Assembly (NCBI GenBank): GCA_964652255.1
Contig: CAZZBM010000002.1
Location: 87,167-151,166, forward strand
Reading direction: 5' to 3'
DNA: 64,000 nucleotides
Origin: CAZZBM01 sp964652255
GTDB lineage: Bacteria > Bdellovibrionota > Bacteriovoracia > Bacteriovoracales > CAZZBM01
This document shows, one piece after another, positions 34,548-42,032 of the stretch. Made by a program: the position numbers and the translations under genes. The notes under the pieces are model-generated. The model did not search any database. It saw nothing but the letters and a program-made list of their open reading frames with translations, and was not told where the DNA came from. The stretch's first letter is position 1, and each line of letters begins with the position of its first letter.

Positions 34548-35846
34548 ATGATGAATGTTAAGCGACTGTTAACGGGAATATTTGTTTTTGTTATTATTTT
34601 TGTTTTTACTTTTGCTGGATTTAAATCCCAAAAAATGATTTCTAAGATGGGACATAAAAGTATCGCTTTTTATGTAGAAGATGAACCTGTTTTGATGCAA
34701 GAAGTTCAAGCAGCGGCTATGAATTATATGAGGCAATTTATTGGACCAGATCAAGAGCCAAATTCTTCTCAGCTTGAAATTATTAAACAATTAGTTTCTC
34801 AAAGTTTGATTGAAATGAATATGTTTTATGTTTTTGCTAAAAAACAAGGATTAAGAGTTTCAAAAGAAGAAGTAAAAGAAAGAATTAAAAGCATGGAGGT
34901 TTTTTTTCAAGATAACCAATTTAGTATGGTTCAGTACAAGGATCTTTTGAAAAGACAACAAATGACTCCTGAACATTTTGAAAAACAAGTAATAAAAGAG
35001 AATCTATACTTAACAGGAAGAGGACTGACTAATAGTCTATTATTCTCTAGTTCTTTGGTGAAAGAAGTAGAAGAAAAAGAATCTAAATCAATTCAATTAA
35101 CTCATTTAAAGCTTAATCCTGCTGATTTTAAAAATTTTGTTATTATTCAAGAAAGCCAGATTAAAGACTATATTCAAAATAATCCTCATGAAATAGAAAA
35201 AAGATATAAAGAAAAAGATTATCTTTATCATCAGAAAGAAAAATATATTTTAGGGCTCTTAACTCAAGAACAGTTAACTGAAAAAGAAGAAAAAAATTTA
35301 ACCTATGACAATTTTGTAAAAGTTCATGAACAACATGTTGGAAAATTTAAAAACTTAAGCTCAGAGAGTTTACCTCCTGAAATTTTAGAAAAAATAAGGA
35401 GTTTATCCGCGAAGAAAGTAGAGAAAATGTCTTATCAGGGGCGAGAAATTTATTTTGCTTATGAACAAAAAATTCCTGCTAAAGTTATTACCTTAGATCA
35501 AGTTCAAGAAAAATTAGCTAAGGAATTATTACAAGAATCCCTTACTCAAGAGCAAGAAAAGATTTGTTACGAAGTAAGAGATCAAGTGAGAGAGTTGTTT
35601 AAAATTAAAGACTTTAAAGGAGCTGAAAATCTTTTAAGTAAATATCAATTGAACTTAGAAAGAAAAGTAGTTCCTTTGATAGAAGAATATCAGTTTAAAG
35701 ACTTAGGACTAGGTTTTCATGAAAAAGGTTTGGAATTAATTTATATTCATGAATTTATCAATCAGAAGAATCCTTTTAAAAAGGAAAAATTTCAAAAGAG
35801 CTTACAAGAAGATCTTCTAAAGGGTATAAAAGTTACGAATGGCTAA
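34548..35846 (+). CDS. SurA/PpiD-like periplasmic chaperone, membrane anchored
   Basis: The 432-residue protein has one membrane helix (about residues 8-24) and then a SurA-N/PpiD-like helical region: FYVEDEPVLMQEVQAAA, LVSQSLIEMNMFYVFAKKQG and RVSKEEVKERIKSMEVFFQD followed by the long helix MTPEHFEKQVIKENLYL. No parvulin PPIase domain is evident. It probably holds outer-membrane or periplasmic proteins during folding. Its end overlaps the ferredoxin gene by 8 bases. Confidence 0.78.
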   Translation: MMNVKRLLTGIFVFVIIFVFTFAGFKSQKMISKMGHKSIAFYVEDEPVLMQEVQAAAMNYMRQFIGPDQEPNSSQLEIIKQLVSQSLIEMNMFYVFAKKQGLRVSKEEVKERIKSMEVFFQDNQFSMVQYKDLLKRQQMTPEHFEKQVIKENLYLTGRGLTNSLLFSSSLVKEVEEKESKSIQLTHLKLNPADFKNFVIIQESQIKDYIQNNPHEIEKRYKEKDYLYHQKEKYILGLLTQEQLTEKEEKNLTYDNFVKVHEQHVGKFKNLSSESLPPEILEKIRSLSAKKVEKMSYQGREIYFAYEQKIPAKVITLDQVQEKLAKELLQESLTQEQEKICYEVRDQVRELFKIKDFKGAENLLSKYQLNLERKVVPLIEEYQFKDLGLGFHEKGLELIYIHEFINQKNPFKKEKFQKSLQEDLLKGIKVTNG

Positions 35847-36069
35847 TAGAAACCAAAAGTATCATAGAAACAGTCCTGGATCTTTTTATGTAGATCAAAG
35901 CTGTATTGCTTGTGATGCCTGTGTCATGGAGGCTCCTTATTTTTTTAAAATTCATGAAAAAGATTTGCAAGCTTATGTTTTACAGCAACCTAAAACAGAA
36001 GAAGAGAAAAAACTTTGTTTTAATGCTTTGAAGCATTGTCCTGTAGAAGCTATTGGAGTTGAATTGTGA
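35839..36069 (+). CDS. 4Fe-4S (or 3Fe-4S) single-cluster ferredoxin
   Basis: The 76-residue protein has the single-cluster pattern: VDQSCIACDACVMEAPYFF (C-x2-C-x2-C) and a distant HCPVEAI (fourth Cys before Pro). It resembles small ferredoxins that feed P450s, reductases or other enzymes; the partner is not identifiable here. A further Cys (KLCFNALKHC) lies nearby. It overlaps the upstream chaperone gene by 8 bases and glyS by 4, so it is co-transcribed with them. Confidence 0.88.
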   Translation: MANRNQKYHRNSPGSFYVDQSCIACDACVMEAPYFFKIHEKDLQAYVLQQPKTEEEKKLCFNALKHCPVEAIGVEL

Positions 36070-37331
36070 ATGAATTAGTATCTTTATGTAAAAGAAGAGG
36101 TTTTGTTTTTCAAAGCTCTGAAATTTACGGAGGTTTAAGTTCTTGTTGGGATTATGGTCCCTTGGGAACTCTTTTGAAACAAAGAATTAAAGATCTGTGG
36201 TTTAAAGAAATGCTCTCTTATGAAAATATTGAACCTTTGGATGCTGCTATTTTAATGCATCCTGAAGTCTGGAAAGCTTCAGGACACGTGGATCATTTTG
36301 TGGATCCTTTGGTAGAATGTAAAAAATGTCATAAAAGATTTAGACAGGATCACTTAACTGATCTAACAAAGTGTCCTGACTGTAAAACTCAAACTTTAAC
36401 AGAACCTAGAAACTTTAATGGATTGTTTACAACGAAGATGGGAGCTGTAGAAGAAGAGGCTCAAACAATTTATTTAAGACCAGAAACAGCTCAAGGAATT
36501 TTTGTAAATTTTCATAATGTACAACAATCGATGAGACAAAAAATTCCTTTTGGGATTGCTCAGGTGGGAAAGGCTTTTAGAAATGAAATCACTCCTGGTC
36601 ATTTTATTTTCAGAACAAGAGAATTTGAACAAATGGAAATGCAATACTTTATTCAACCTGGAACTCAAAAAGAAGCTTTTCAACTTTGGCAAGAAAGAAG
36701 ATGGACTTGGTTAAAGTCTTTAGGGCTTTCTGAAAAAAAAATGAGAGTTCATCATCATGATACTCTTGCTCATTATGCTGATCAAGCCCTAGATATTGAA
36801 TATGAATTTTCTATGGGTTTTTCTGAACTAGAAGGAATTCATTCAAGAACAGATTTTGATTTAAAAAATCATGCTCTTTTTTCGAAAAAAAATTTACAAT
36901 ATGTAGATCAGGAAAAAAATCAAAAATATATTCCCTATGTTCTTGAAACTTCTATTGGTTGTGATCGTCTTTTTTTAGCTCTTTTAACTGAGGCTTATGA
37001 AGAAAAAGAAGAAAGAATTATTCTAAAGTTAAACTTTCAGTTAGCACCTAAACAACTAGCTGTCTTTCCTTTGGTGGCTAAAGGCGAAGTTTTAGACTTA
37101 AGTGAAAAAATTTATCAAGAATACAAAAAGAAATACCGAGCTATCTTTGATGACAAGGGAAGTATTGGTAAAAGATACAGTCGTCAAGATGAAATAGGGA
37201 CTCCTTTTTGTCTAACAGTTGATTTTGATTCTTTAAAAAATGAAAGTGTTACTTTAAGATATAGAGATACGATGGAACAAAAAAGAATACATCTTTCTCA
37301 GTTAGATCAATTCTTAAAAGAATCTTTATGA
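36066..37331 (+). CDS. glyS: glycyl-tRNA synthetase, single-chain type
   Basis: The alpha2 (eukaryote-type) enzyme, 421 residues, begins with GTG at 36066 in a GTGA overlap with the ferredoxin stop. It shows a zinc-ribbon pair (CKKC and CPDC), class II motif 2 region KAFRNEITPGHFIFRTREFE, RPETAQGIFVNF, motif 3-side SIGCDRLFLALL, and the anticodon-binding domain with IGKRYSRQDEIGTPFCLTVD. It charges tRNA-Gly. It is a little shorter than common members but complete in motifs. The 3' end overlaps mpl by 4 bases. Confidence 0.95.
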   Translation: MNELVSLCKRRGFVFQSSEIYGGLSSCWDYGPLGTLLKQRIKDLWFKEMLSYENIEPLDAAILMHPEVWKASGHVDHFVDPLVECKKCHKRFRQDHLTDLTKCPDCKTQTLTEPRNFNGLFTTKMGAVEEEAQTIYLRPETAQGIFVNFHNVQQSMRQKIPFGIAQVGKAFRNEITPGHFIFRTREFEQMEMQYFIQPGTQKEAFQLWQERRWTWLKSLGLSEKKMRVHHHDTLAHYADQALDIEYEFSMGFSELEGIHSRTDFDLKNHALFSKKNLQYVDQEKNQKYIPYVLETSIGCDRLFLALLTEAYEEKEERIILKLNFQLAPKQLAVFPLVAKGEVLDLSEKIYQEYKKKYRAIFDDKGSIGKRYSRQDEIGTPFCLTVDFDSLKNESVTLRYRDTMEQKRIHLSQLDQFLKESL

Positions 37332-38581
37332 AAATTCTTTTTGTTAAAATTGGCGGCGTAGGCATGCTTCCCTGTGCTCTTTTAGCCAAGGAATTAGGTC
37401 ATGAAGTTATTGGCTTGGATTTACCACTTTATCCTCCAGCCTCTAATATTATAAGGGATACTCATATTCCTTTTTTTTCTTTAGAAGAATTTTCTTTTCA
37501 AGATTTAAAAAATTTTGATCTTATTGTCGTAGGCAATAGTTTAGCTAAAGACCATCCTTTGGCTCAGTATCTTATTCAGCAAGATGTTCCCTATTTATCT
37601 TTTCCTCGGTTTTTAAAGCAATACATTCTTGATCATAGAGAAGTGATTGGTTTAGCTGGAACTCATGGAAAATCTTCAAGTTCTTACTTTATGGTTCAGA
37701 TGTTAGAACAGTTAGGATTTAATCCAGGATATCTCATAGGAGCCCAACTCCCTGATCGAGCTAGTGCTAAATTAGGTAAAGATTTTTTTGTTTTAGAGTG
37801 TGATGAGTATGATTCAGCTTTTTTTGAAAAAATTCCTAAAGTTAGAGTCTATGAACCTGATCATATGATTCTTACATCTTTAGAATTTGATCATGCTGAT
37901 ATTTTTAAAAATTTAGAAGAGATAGAAAATCACTTTAGACTTCTTCCTAAAAAGGGACTTATTGTTCAACATGAAAGTCTTTTAAATAAAAACATATTTT
38001 CAAAAGAAACTTTGACCTATGTTTTTAAAAATTCTTTTATTGATAATATGCCAGATCATTATCAAGAAAATATCTTGGGATGTCTTACTCTCTTAAAAGG
38101 ATTAGGCTTAAAAACAGATCAATTAGATTTATCTAAAATTATGAGACCCTCAAAAAGACAAGAGTTTAAGGGGTATTATAAGAATCTTAAAGTGATTAGT
38201 GATTTTGCTCATCATCCTACAGCTGTAAGAAAAACTCTTCAATCTTTTCTACTTTTAGAAAAGTCCCCTCATCATGTTATTTACTGTCCGGAATCTTATA
38301 CTTCCAGATCTAATCTTTTTTTTGAAGAATATCTTTCTATTTTTTTAAAAGAATTTAAAGTGAACTCTCTTTTATTGGTTCACAATCAATCTTTAAAAAC
38401 GGATTTAAATTTTTCTCTTTTGCAAAAAAAAATATCTAATATGACAATAGCAAAATCTTTAGAAGATATTTTATCCTATATAGAAGAAAAATCAACCCTA
38501 GAAGGATCCCTTCTAATAATGGATAATAGAAGTTGTTATGGTTTATGGACTTCTTCTTTTGTTCAATCTTTATGCCGATGA
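37328..38581 (+). CDS. mpl: UDP-MurNAc:L-Ala-gamma-D-Glu-meso-DAP ligase
   Basis: Mpl reattaches recycled murein tripeptide to UDP-MurNAc. The 417-residue Mur-ligase has the N-terminal nucleotide-fold start KIGGVGMLPCALLAKELGH, the ATP loop as AGTHGKSSSS (Thr replaced by Ser after Lys), LEFDHADIF, and SDFAHHPTAVRKTLQ, the last two being typical for Mpl/MurC. Mpl is preferred over MurC by DFAHHPTA and the EYDSAFF stretch. Its 3' end overlaps the next gene by 44 bases. It shows active cell-wall recycling. Confidence 0.9.
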   Translation: MKILFVKIGGVGMLPCALLAKELGHEVIGLDLPLYPPASNIIRDTHIPFFSLEEFSFQDLKNFDLIVVGNSLAKDHPLAQYLIQQDVPYLSFPRFLKQYILDHREVIGLAGTHGKSSSSYFMVQMLEQLGFNPGYLIGAQLPDRASAKLGKDFFVLECDEYDSAFFEKIPKVRVYEPDHMILTSLEFDHADIFKNLEEIENHFRLLPKKGLIVQHESLLNKNIFSKETLTYVFKNSFIDNMPDHYQENILGCLTLLKGLGLKTDQLDLSKIMRPSKRQEFKGYYKNLKVISDFAHHPTAVRKTLQSFLLLEKSPHHVIYCPESYTSRSNLFFEEYLSIFLKEFKVNSLLLVHNQSLKTDLNFSLLQKKISNMTIAKSLEDILSYIEEKSTLEGSLLIMDNRSCYGLWTSSFVQSLCR

Positions 38582-39986
38582 AGAGTATTTTAAATTAGAA
38601 AAAAAGTTTTATCAACAATATTGTCAGTTAAAAGATTTTAATGAAGAGAAAAAACTTAGAAAAGATTATCAAAGTAAGTATTTTTATGTTCCTAGGATTC
38701 AAAATCAAATTGATTTTGAAAGTATAAAGGAATCTCTTCCCTTTTATAAAAAAAAGTTATCTTGGATTGAGGATCAAAAAAGTAAGATTCATTTAAAAAA
38801 TTTTAAAAATAAAGTTGAATCTTTAAAAGATCTTTTTAAACAAGTAGAACAAGAACATCATTTGTTTCTAAAGAAAGAAATGAATAATTTTTTTACTTTT
38901 AAAAAAAAATTCATTCTCTCTTTTGAGCTCTTTTTAAAAGAATATAGTTTTCTTACAAACTTAGATTTTCCAATTGATCATCTTGAAATGAGAAAAAAGT
39001 ATGAAAAAACAAAAAATCCAAAGGTTTTCCTCCAAAGAAAAGCTTATGAGGATGGTGCCAGAATAGCTCATTTAAATGATAGCAACTTAAGAGCTACCCT
39101 AAGTTTAGTGCTTTTAAATTTAAGAAAAGGAAAGTTTTCTTATGAAGAAAAAAGAGATTTAATTTATATTTTTAGCTTCTTAAAAAGAATATCCAGATTT
39201 AATGAGTCTTATTTTAAAGATTCATTTGACTTATGGATAAAAAAAATAAATGAAAAAATATTATTTTATACTCAACTAAAAAAAAATTATGAATATAAAA
39301 ACTTTCTTCATGATTTTATTATTAAAAAACAAATAGAACTCTACTCTTTTTGGAAAAATAAACCATTTTATTATAAACAGATTTTTGTCTTGGAAAGATT
39401 ACTCCTTTTTGAAGTTGGTGGTATCAATAATGATTCTTTCAAACAAGAAATACTAAAAGTTTTTTTCAATAGATTAAAAGTTGATCAATATAAATATCTA
39501 GAAAAAAATACGGATTTTTATACTCAAATTTCAAAGAAATATTCAGAAAAAGAACTAAAAAAAGAACATTATCTCAATGCTCTTTTTGATCCAGGCGAAT
39601 TTTCTTTTACTTTGCATTTCTTTTCTTCCTCTTTTGATTTTGTTTGTATGAAGAATAAAGACTTTTTACCCGTAAGAGAAGATAATATTAAGCTGATCAA
39701 AAAATTTTTAAAAGAAGAAAAAAATTTTGGAAGAAATCTTTGGTATTACTCTAGGGTCTCTATGTATGGACGAATGAATATGGCTCCTGTGTGGGATTTT
39801 GCTGAAAAAGATTTTCTTCTCTTGGGGAAAGAAATTTTTTTAGAAGGAGATTATCTTTATTGGGATAAAATAGGAGATTATTTCTTAATAAGAAAAGATG
39901 AGAAGTTTTATCTTAAAAAAGATAATAAATTTTATAATTGGCATGACCCAGATATTTTTACTTTTTTTTACAAAAAAAAAACTTAG
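38538..39986 (+). CDS. large exported protein of unknown function
   Basis: The 482-residue product starts with a short leader (MVYGLLLLFNLYADEE) that reads like a signal peptide with cleavage near residue 13, then a Lys/Phe/Tyr-rich, largely helical sequence. Two stretches look more ordered: ARIAHLNDSNLRATLSLVLL near residue 175 and LNALFDPGEFSFTLHFFSSS near 350. No motif was recognised. The start lies inside mpl by 44 bases in another frame, so the genes are translationally linked. The stem of a terminator-like hairpin begins at its stop codon. Confidence 0.7.
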   Translation: MVYGLLLLFNLYADEEYFKLEKKFYQQYCQLKDFNEEKKLRKDYQSKYFYVPRIQNQIDFESIKESLPFYKKKLSWIEDQKSKIHLKNFKNKVESLKDLFKQVEQEHHLFLKKEMNNFFTFKKKFILSFELFLKEYSFLTNLDFPIDHLEMRKKYEKTKNPKVFLQRKAYEDGARIAHLNDSNLRATLSLVLLNLRKGKFSYEEKRDLIYIFSFLKRISRFNESYFKDSFDLWIKKINEKILFYTQLKKNYEYKNFLHDFIIKKQIELYSFWKNKPFYYKQIFVLERLLLFEVGGINNDSFKQEILKVFFNRLKVDQYKYLEKNTDFYTQISKKYSEKELKKEHYLNALFDPGEFSFTLHFFSSSFDFVCMKNKDFLPVREDNIKLIKKFLKEEKNFGRNLWYYSRVSMYGRMNMAPVWDFAEKDFLLLGKEIFLEGDYLYWDKIGDYFLIRKDEKFYLKKDNKFYNWHDPDIFTFFYKKKT

Positions 39987-40011
39987 AGTCCTCTCAGTAA
40001 GAGGACTCTAA
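39983..40011 (-). terminator. hairpin terminator shared by converging genes
   Basis: A perfect 12-bp stem has arms at 39983-39994 and 40000-40011 and a 5-base loop. For the minus strand it is followed by a run of ten T (complement of the A-run at 39972-39981), a good rho-independent signal for htpX. The htpX stop codon lies in the stem/loop, so the last codons form part of the hairpin. On the plus strand no U-run follows, so for the upstream gene it would only be a weak stop. Confidence 0.85.
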
Positions 40012-40881
40012 GGCTTTAATTCTTTCCTCTAGAGGAGGGTGAGTAGAAAGCCATTTTAAAAAAGATCTTCCTGAAATTTTCATGGCTTGGACTGAAAGGC
40101 TTTCTTGAGTTGTATGTTTTTGATTATAATCAAAGAGATTTTGAAGTTTTTTTAAAGCTGCAATCATACTTTGATTTCCGACCATTTCTCCTGCATCTTT
40201 ATCGGCACTGTATTCTCTATGACGAGAATAAGCACAAATGGCAAGAACTCCTAAAAAACTTAAAATCATTTCAAGACCAAAAGAAACTAATCTAAAGGTC
40301 ACATAGTTACCTTTCTTGTTGTCTCTCATCACTAAGAGATAAGCAATAACTCTTGAAAGAAAAAAGACAAAAGTGTTGATTACACCTTGAAGTAAAGTCA
40401 TGGTCACCATGTCTCCATTTTTAATATGGGCTAATTCATGAGCAATGACTCCATCGAGCTCTTTTGAATCCATTTTTTTTAATAAACCAGTAGAAAAAGC
40501 TACTAAAGAATGTTTTTGAGAAAAACCTGTAGCGAAAGCATTCACTTCTTCACTTTCATAAACGCCTACTTCTGGATAAGAATCAAAACCTCCAATTTGA
40601 GCAATTTGATGAACTTTTTCTACTAAAAAATGATAATGAGAATTTTGATCAACACTTTTTACTCCCATGAAAAATTTAGCAAGGTACTTTGAAAGTAATA
40701 ATGAAATAGTCGCTCCAGCAAAACCAATAACTAAAGCAAAGGCAAAAAGCTGACCATAATCAATTCCTTGATCATGCAAATAATGAGTTAATCCAAAAAA
40801 ATGAGTAATTAAAGAAATAGTAAAAATAACAAGTAAGTTTGTTAAAACAAACCAAAATATACGTTTTAAAAATCTCATCAT
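39994..40881 (-). CDS. htpX: membrane zinc protease HtpX
   Basis: The 295-residue M48 peptidase has two N-terminal membrane helices, the active-site motif HELAH (in GVIAHELAHIKNGD, about residue 141), two further helices and the third zinc ligand region SRHREYSADKDAG. HtpX degrades misfolded inner-membrane proteins and is often under heat-shock control; an RpoH homologue is encoded at 57.6 kb. The 3' end forms part of a strong hairpin terminator. Confidence 0.95.
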   Translation of the reverse strand: MMRFLKRIFWFVLTNLLVIFTISLITHFFGLTHYLHDQGIDYGQLFAFALVIGFAGATISLLLSKYLAKFFMGVKSVDQNSHYHFLVEKVHQIAQIGGFDSYPEVGVYESEEVNAFATGFSQKHSLVAFSTGLLKKMDSKELDGVIAHELAHIKNGDMVTMTLLQGVINTFVFFLSRVIAYLLVMRDNKKGNYVTFRLVSFGLEMILSFLGVLAICAYSRHREYSADKDAGEMVGNQSMIAALKKLQNLFDYNQKHTTQESLSVQAMKISGRSFLKWLSTHPPLEERIKALESSY

Positions 40882-40982
40882 TCACCTCGTCTAGTTTAGA
40901 AGGTAAGGTTTTTTTTATAAAAGTCAAGAACACTTAGGTGTTTTTTATAATTTTAATCCAATTGAATTTCTGAATTTTTATT

Positions 40983-41351
40983 TTAAAAAGAGACACTACT
41001 ATTACTATCACTATCTTCACTATCTTCACTATCTTCACTATCACTATCTTCACTATCTTCACTATCACTATCTTCACTATCACTATCTTCACTATCACAT
41101 CTTCTAATAGAGCAAGAACTTCCTTGTCCGTGAGGGCAACAAGGAGGAATAGATTTTGTCTTTGGTGCAATAAAGGGCTTAGAATCCTTAGGCTGACTAT
41201 GAATATCATGATGTTCATGATGTTTATGATCACAATGAAAGTGGAGGTGTTCTTCAATGGTATGTTCAATAAGTTTTAAATAATTAGGATCTTGTAAGTT
41301 GCAAGTACAACTTGATATCACGAGCCATAGACAAGCAGCGAAAGTTTTCAT
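40983..41351 (-). CDS. lipoprotein with His/Cys metal-binding region and Ser-Glu-Asp repeat tail
   Basis: The 122-residue protein has a lipoprotein-like leader (MKTFAACLWLVISSC) followed by CNL. A His-rich stretch (HLHFHCDHKHHEHHDIH) and a Pro/Cys segment (PPCCPHGQGSSCSIRRC) could bind transition metals. The final third is an acidic repeat of SED/SD units (about residues 86-116). Such acidic tails bind divalent cations such as calcium in other proteins. The function is unknown, but metal sequestration or surface exposure is plausible. The repeat DNA also reads open in a second frame (Lys-Ile-Val repeats), which I treat as a shadow. Confidence 0.72.
   Translation of the reverse strand: MKTFAACLWLVISSCTCNLQDPNYLKLIEHTIEEHLHFHCDHKHHEHHDIHSQPKDSKPFIAPKTKSIPPCCPHGQGSSCSIRRCDSEDSDSEDSDSEDSEDSDSEDSEDSEDSDSNSSVSF
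41004..41097 (-). repeat. 6/12-bp in-frame repeats coding Ser-Glu-Asp tail
   Basis: The stretch alternates ACTATC and TTC-containing units (read on the plus strand) and encodes the SED/SD tail of the lipoprotein. Unit lengths are multiples of three, so copy-number change keeps the frame and only alters tail length. Confidence 0.85.
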
Positions 41352-41387
41352 GGTTTTCTACTTAACATTTTTGCAAGTACCTTGCAA

Positions 41388-41705
41388 CTAAAATCTAAAG
41401 GCTGGTTCTAGTAAAGCTCCAGGAAGAATTCTTTTATGTTGAATAGAACGAAAATTATATTCTTTTTTAACCTTCACTACAGACCATCTTACGGTATGAT
41501 AAGCCTTGCAAGCACTTTGAGATTTTTGAGAAGCAAAACAAAGAAGCCTCATAATAAAACCATTTTCATCAAAAACTTCTAAATGACTCCCCTGGATACC
41601 ATCTTCTAGTCCTCTATTAATAATAATAACATTGTTCCCTTGTCCTTCTAAAATAGAAAAAGTACCAATAGAACCATAATCAAGAGCTAAGAGAAAAAAT
41701 ATCAT
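41388..41705 (-). CDS. small exported protein, unknown
   Basis: The 105-residue protein starts with a minimal hydrophobic leader (MIFFLLALDYG), then a beta-rich segment (GNNVIIINRGLEDGIQGSHLEVF) and two Cys (LLCFAS and SACKAY). The motif NRGLEDGIQGSHLEVF resembles the start of small beta-barrel domains seen in periplasmic proteins, but I cannot name a family. It lies 36 bases upstream of the His-rich lipoprotein on the same strand and may be co-transcribed. Confidence 0.66.
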   Translation of the reverse strand: MIFFLLALDYGSIGTFSILEGQGNNVIIINRGLEDGIQGSHLEVFDENGFIMRLLCFASQKSQSACKAYHTVRWSVVKVKKEYNFRSIQHKRILPGALLEPAFRF

Positions 41706-41739
41706 CCTAATTCTTATCGACTAGAACTAGGCAAAAACT

Positions 41740-41961
41740 TTAGTTGAAGTTTTTACTCTCAATAAGGGTGAGTTTAACAATCTTACATTTATCCCTAATC
41801 ATTAAAATATTGCCCCTTTCTTTTTCAGTGATCAAAGAAGAGTAAAATTCTGGATCTACATAAGCAATCTCATAAAGAGATCTTCCTTCATAGTCTCCAA
41901 AATCTAATACAACTTGATCTTCAGCAATAATGCCTGTAATTGGTCCTAGTCCTTGACTCAT
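41740..41961 (-). CDS. 73-residue protein with ExoX-like C-terminal motif
   Basis: The core sequence DFGDYEGRSLYEIAYVDPEF followed by two bulky residues matches the short motif found at the C-terminus of ExoX-type exonucleases and small stand-alone proteins (GKYKG-x-S/T-L-x-EIA-x-x-DP). A strong Shine-Dalgarno (GGAGAAAT just before the ATG) supports the start. No signal peptide is present, so it is cytoplasmic, unlike its neighbours. A nucleic-acid-linked role is possible, but not shown. Confidence 0.7.
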   Translation of the reverse strand: MSQGLGPITGIIAEDQVVLDFGDYEGRSLYEIAYVDPEFYSSLITEKERGNILMIRDKCKIVKLTLIESKNFN

Positions 41962-42032
41962 AGTATTTCTCCTTTCCCTAAGAAATCTCTACCTTTTATT
42001 ATCAAAGGATCTTAAATTTTTGTAAAGAAAAA

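Noticed and set aside
40918..40945. Small hairpin AACAC/GTGTT before the His-rich lipoprotein stop region
   Set aside because: Only a 5-bp stem with the U-run on the wrong strand for the nearby genes.
40934..41269. Open frame with Lys-Ile-Val repeats
   Set aside because: It is the alternate frame of the Ser-Glu-Asp repeat tract; the overlapping frame has a lipoprotein signal and metal-binding residues.
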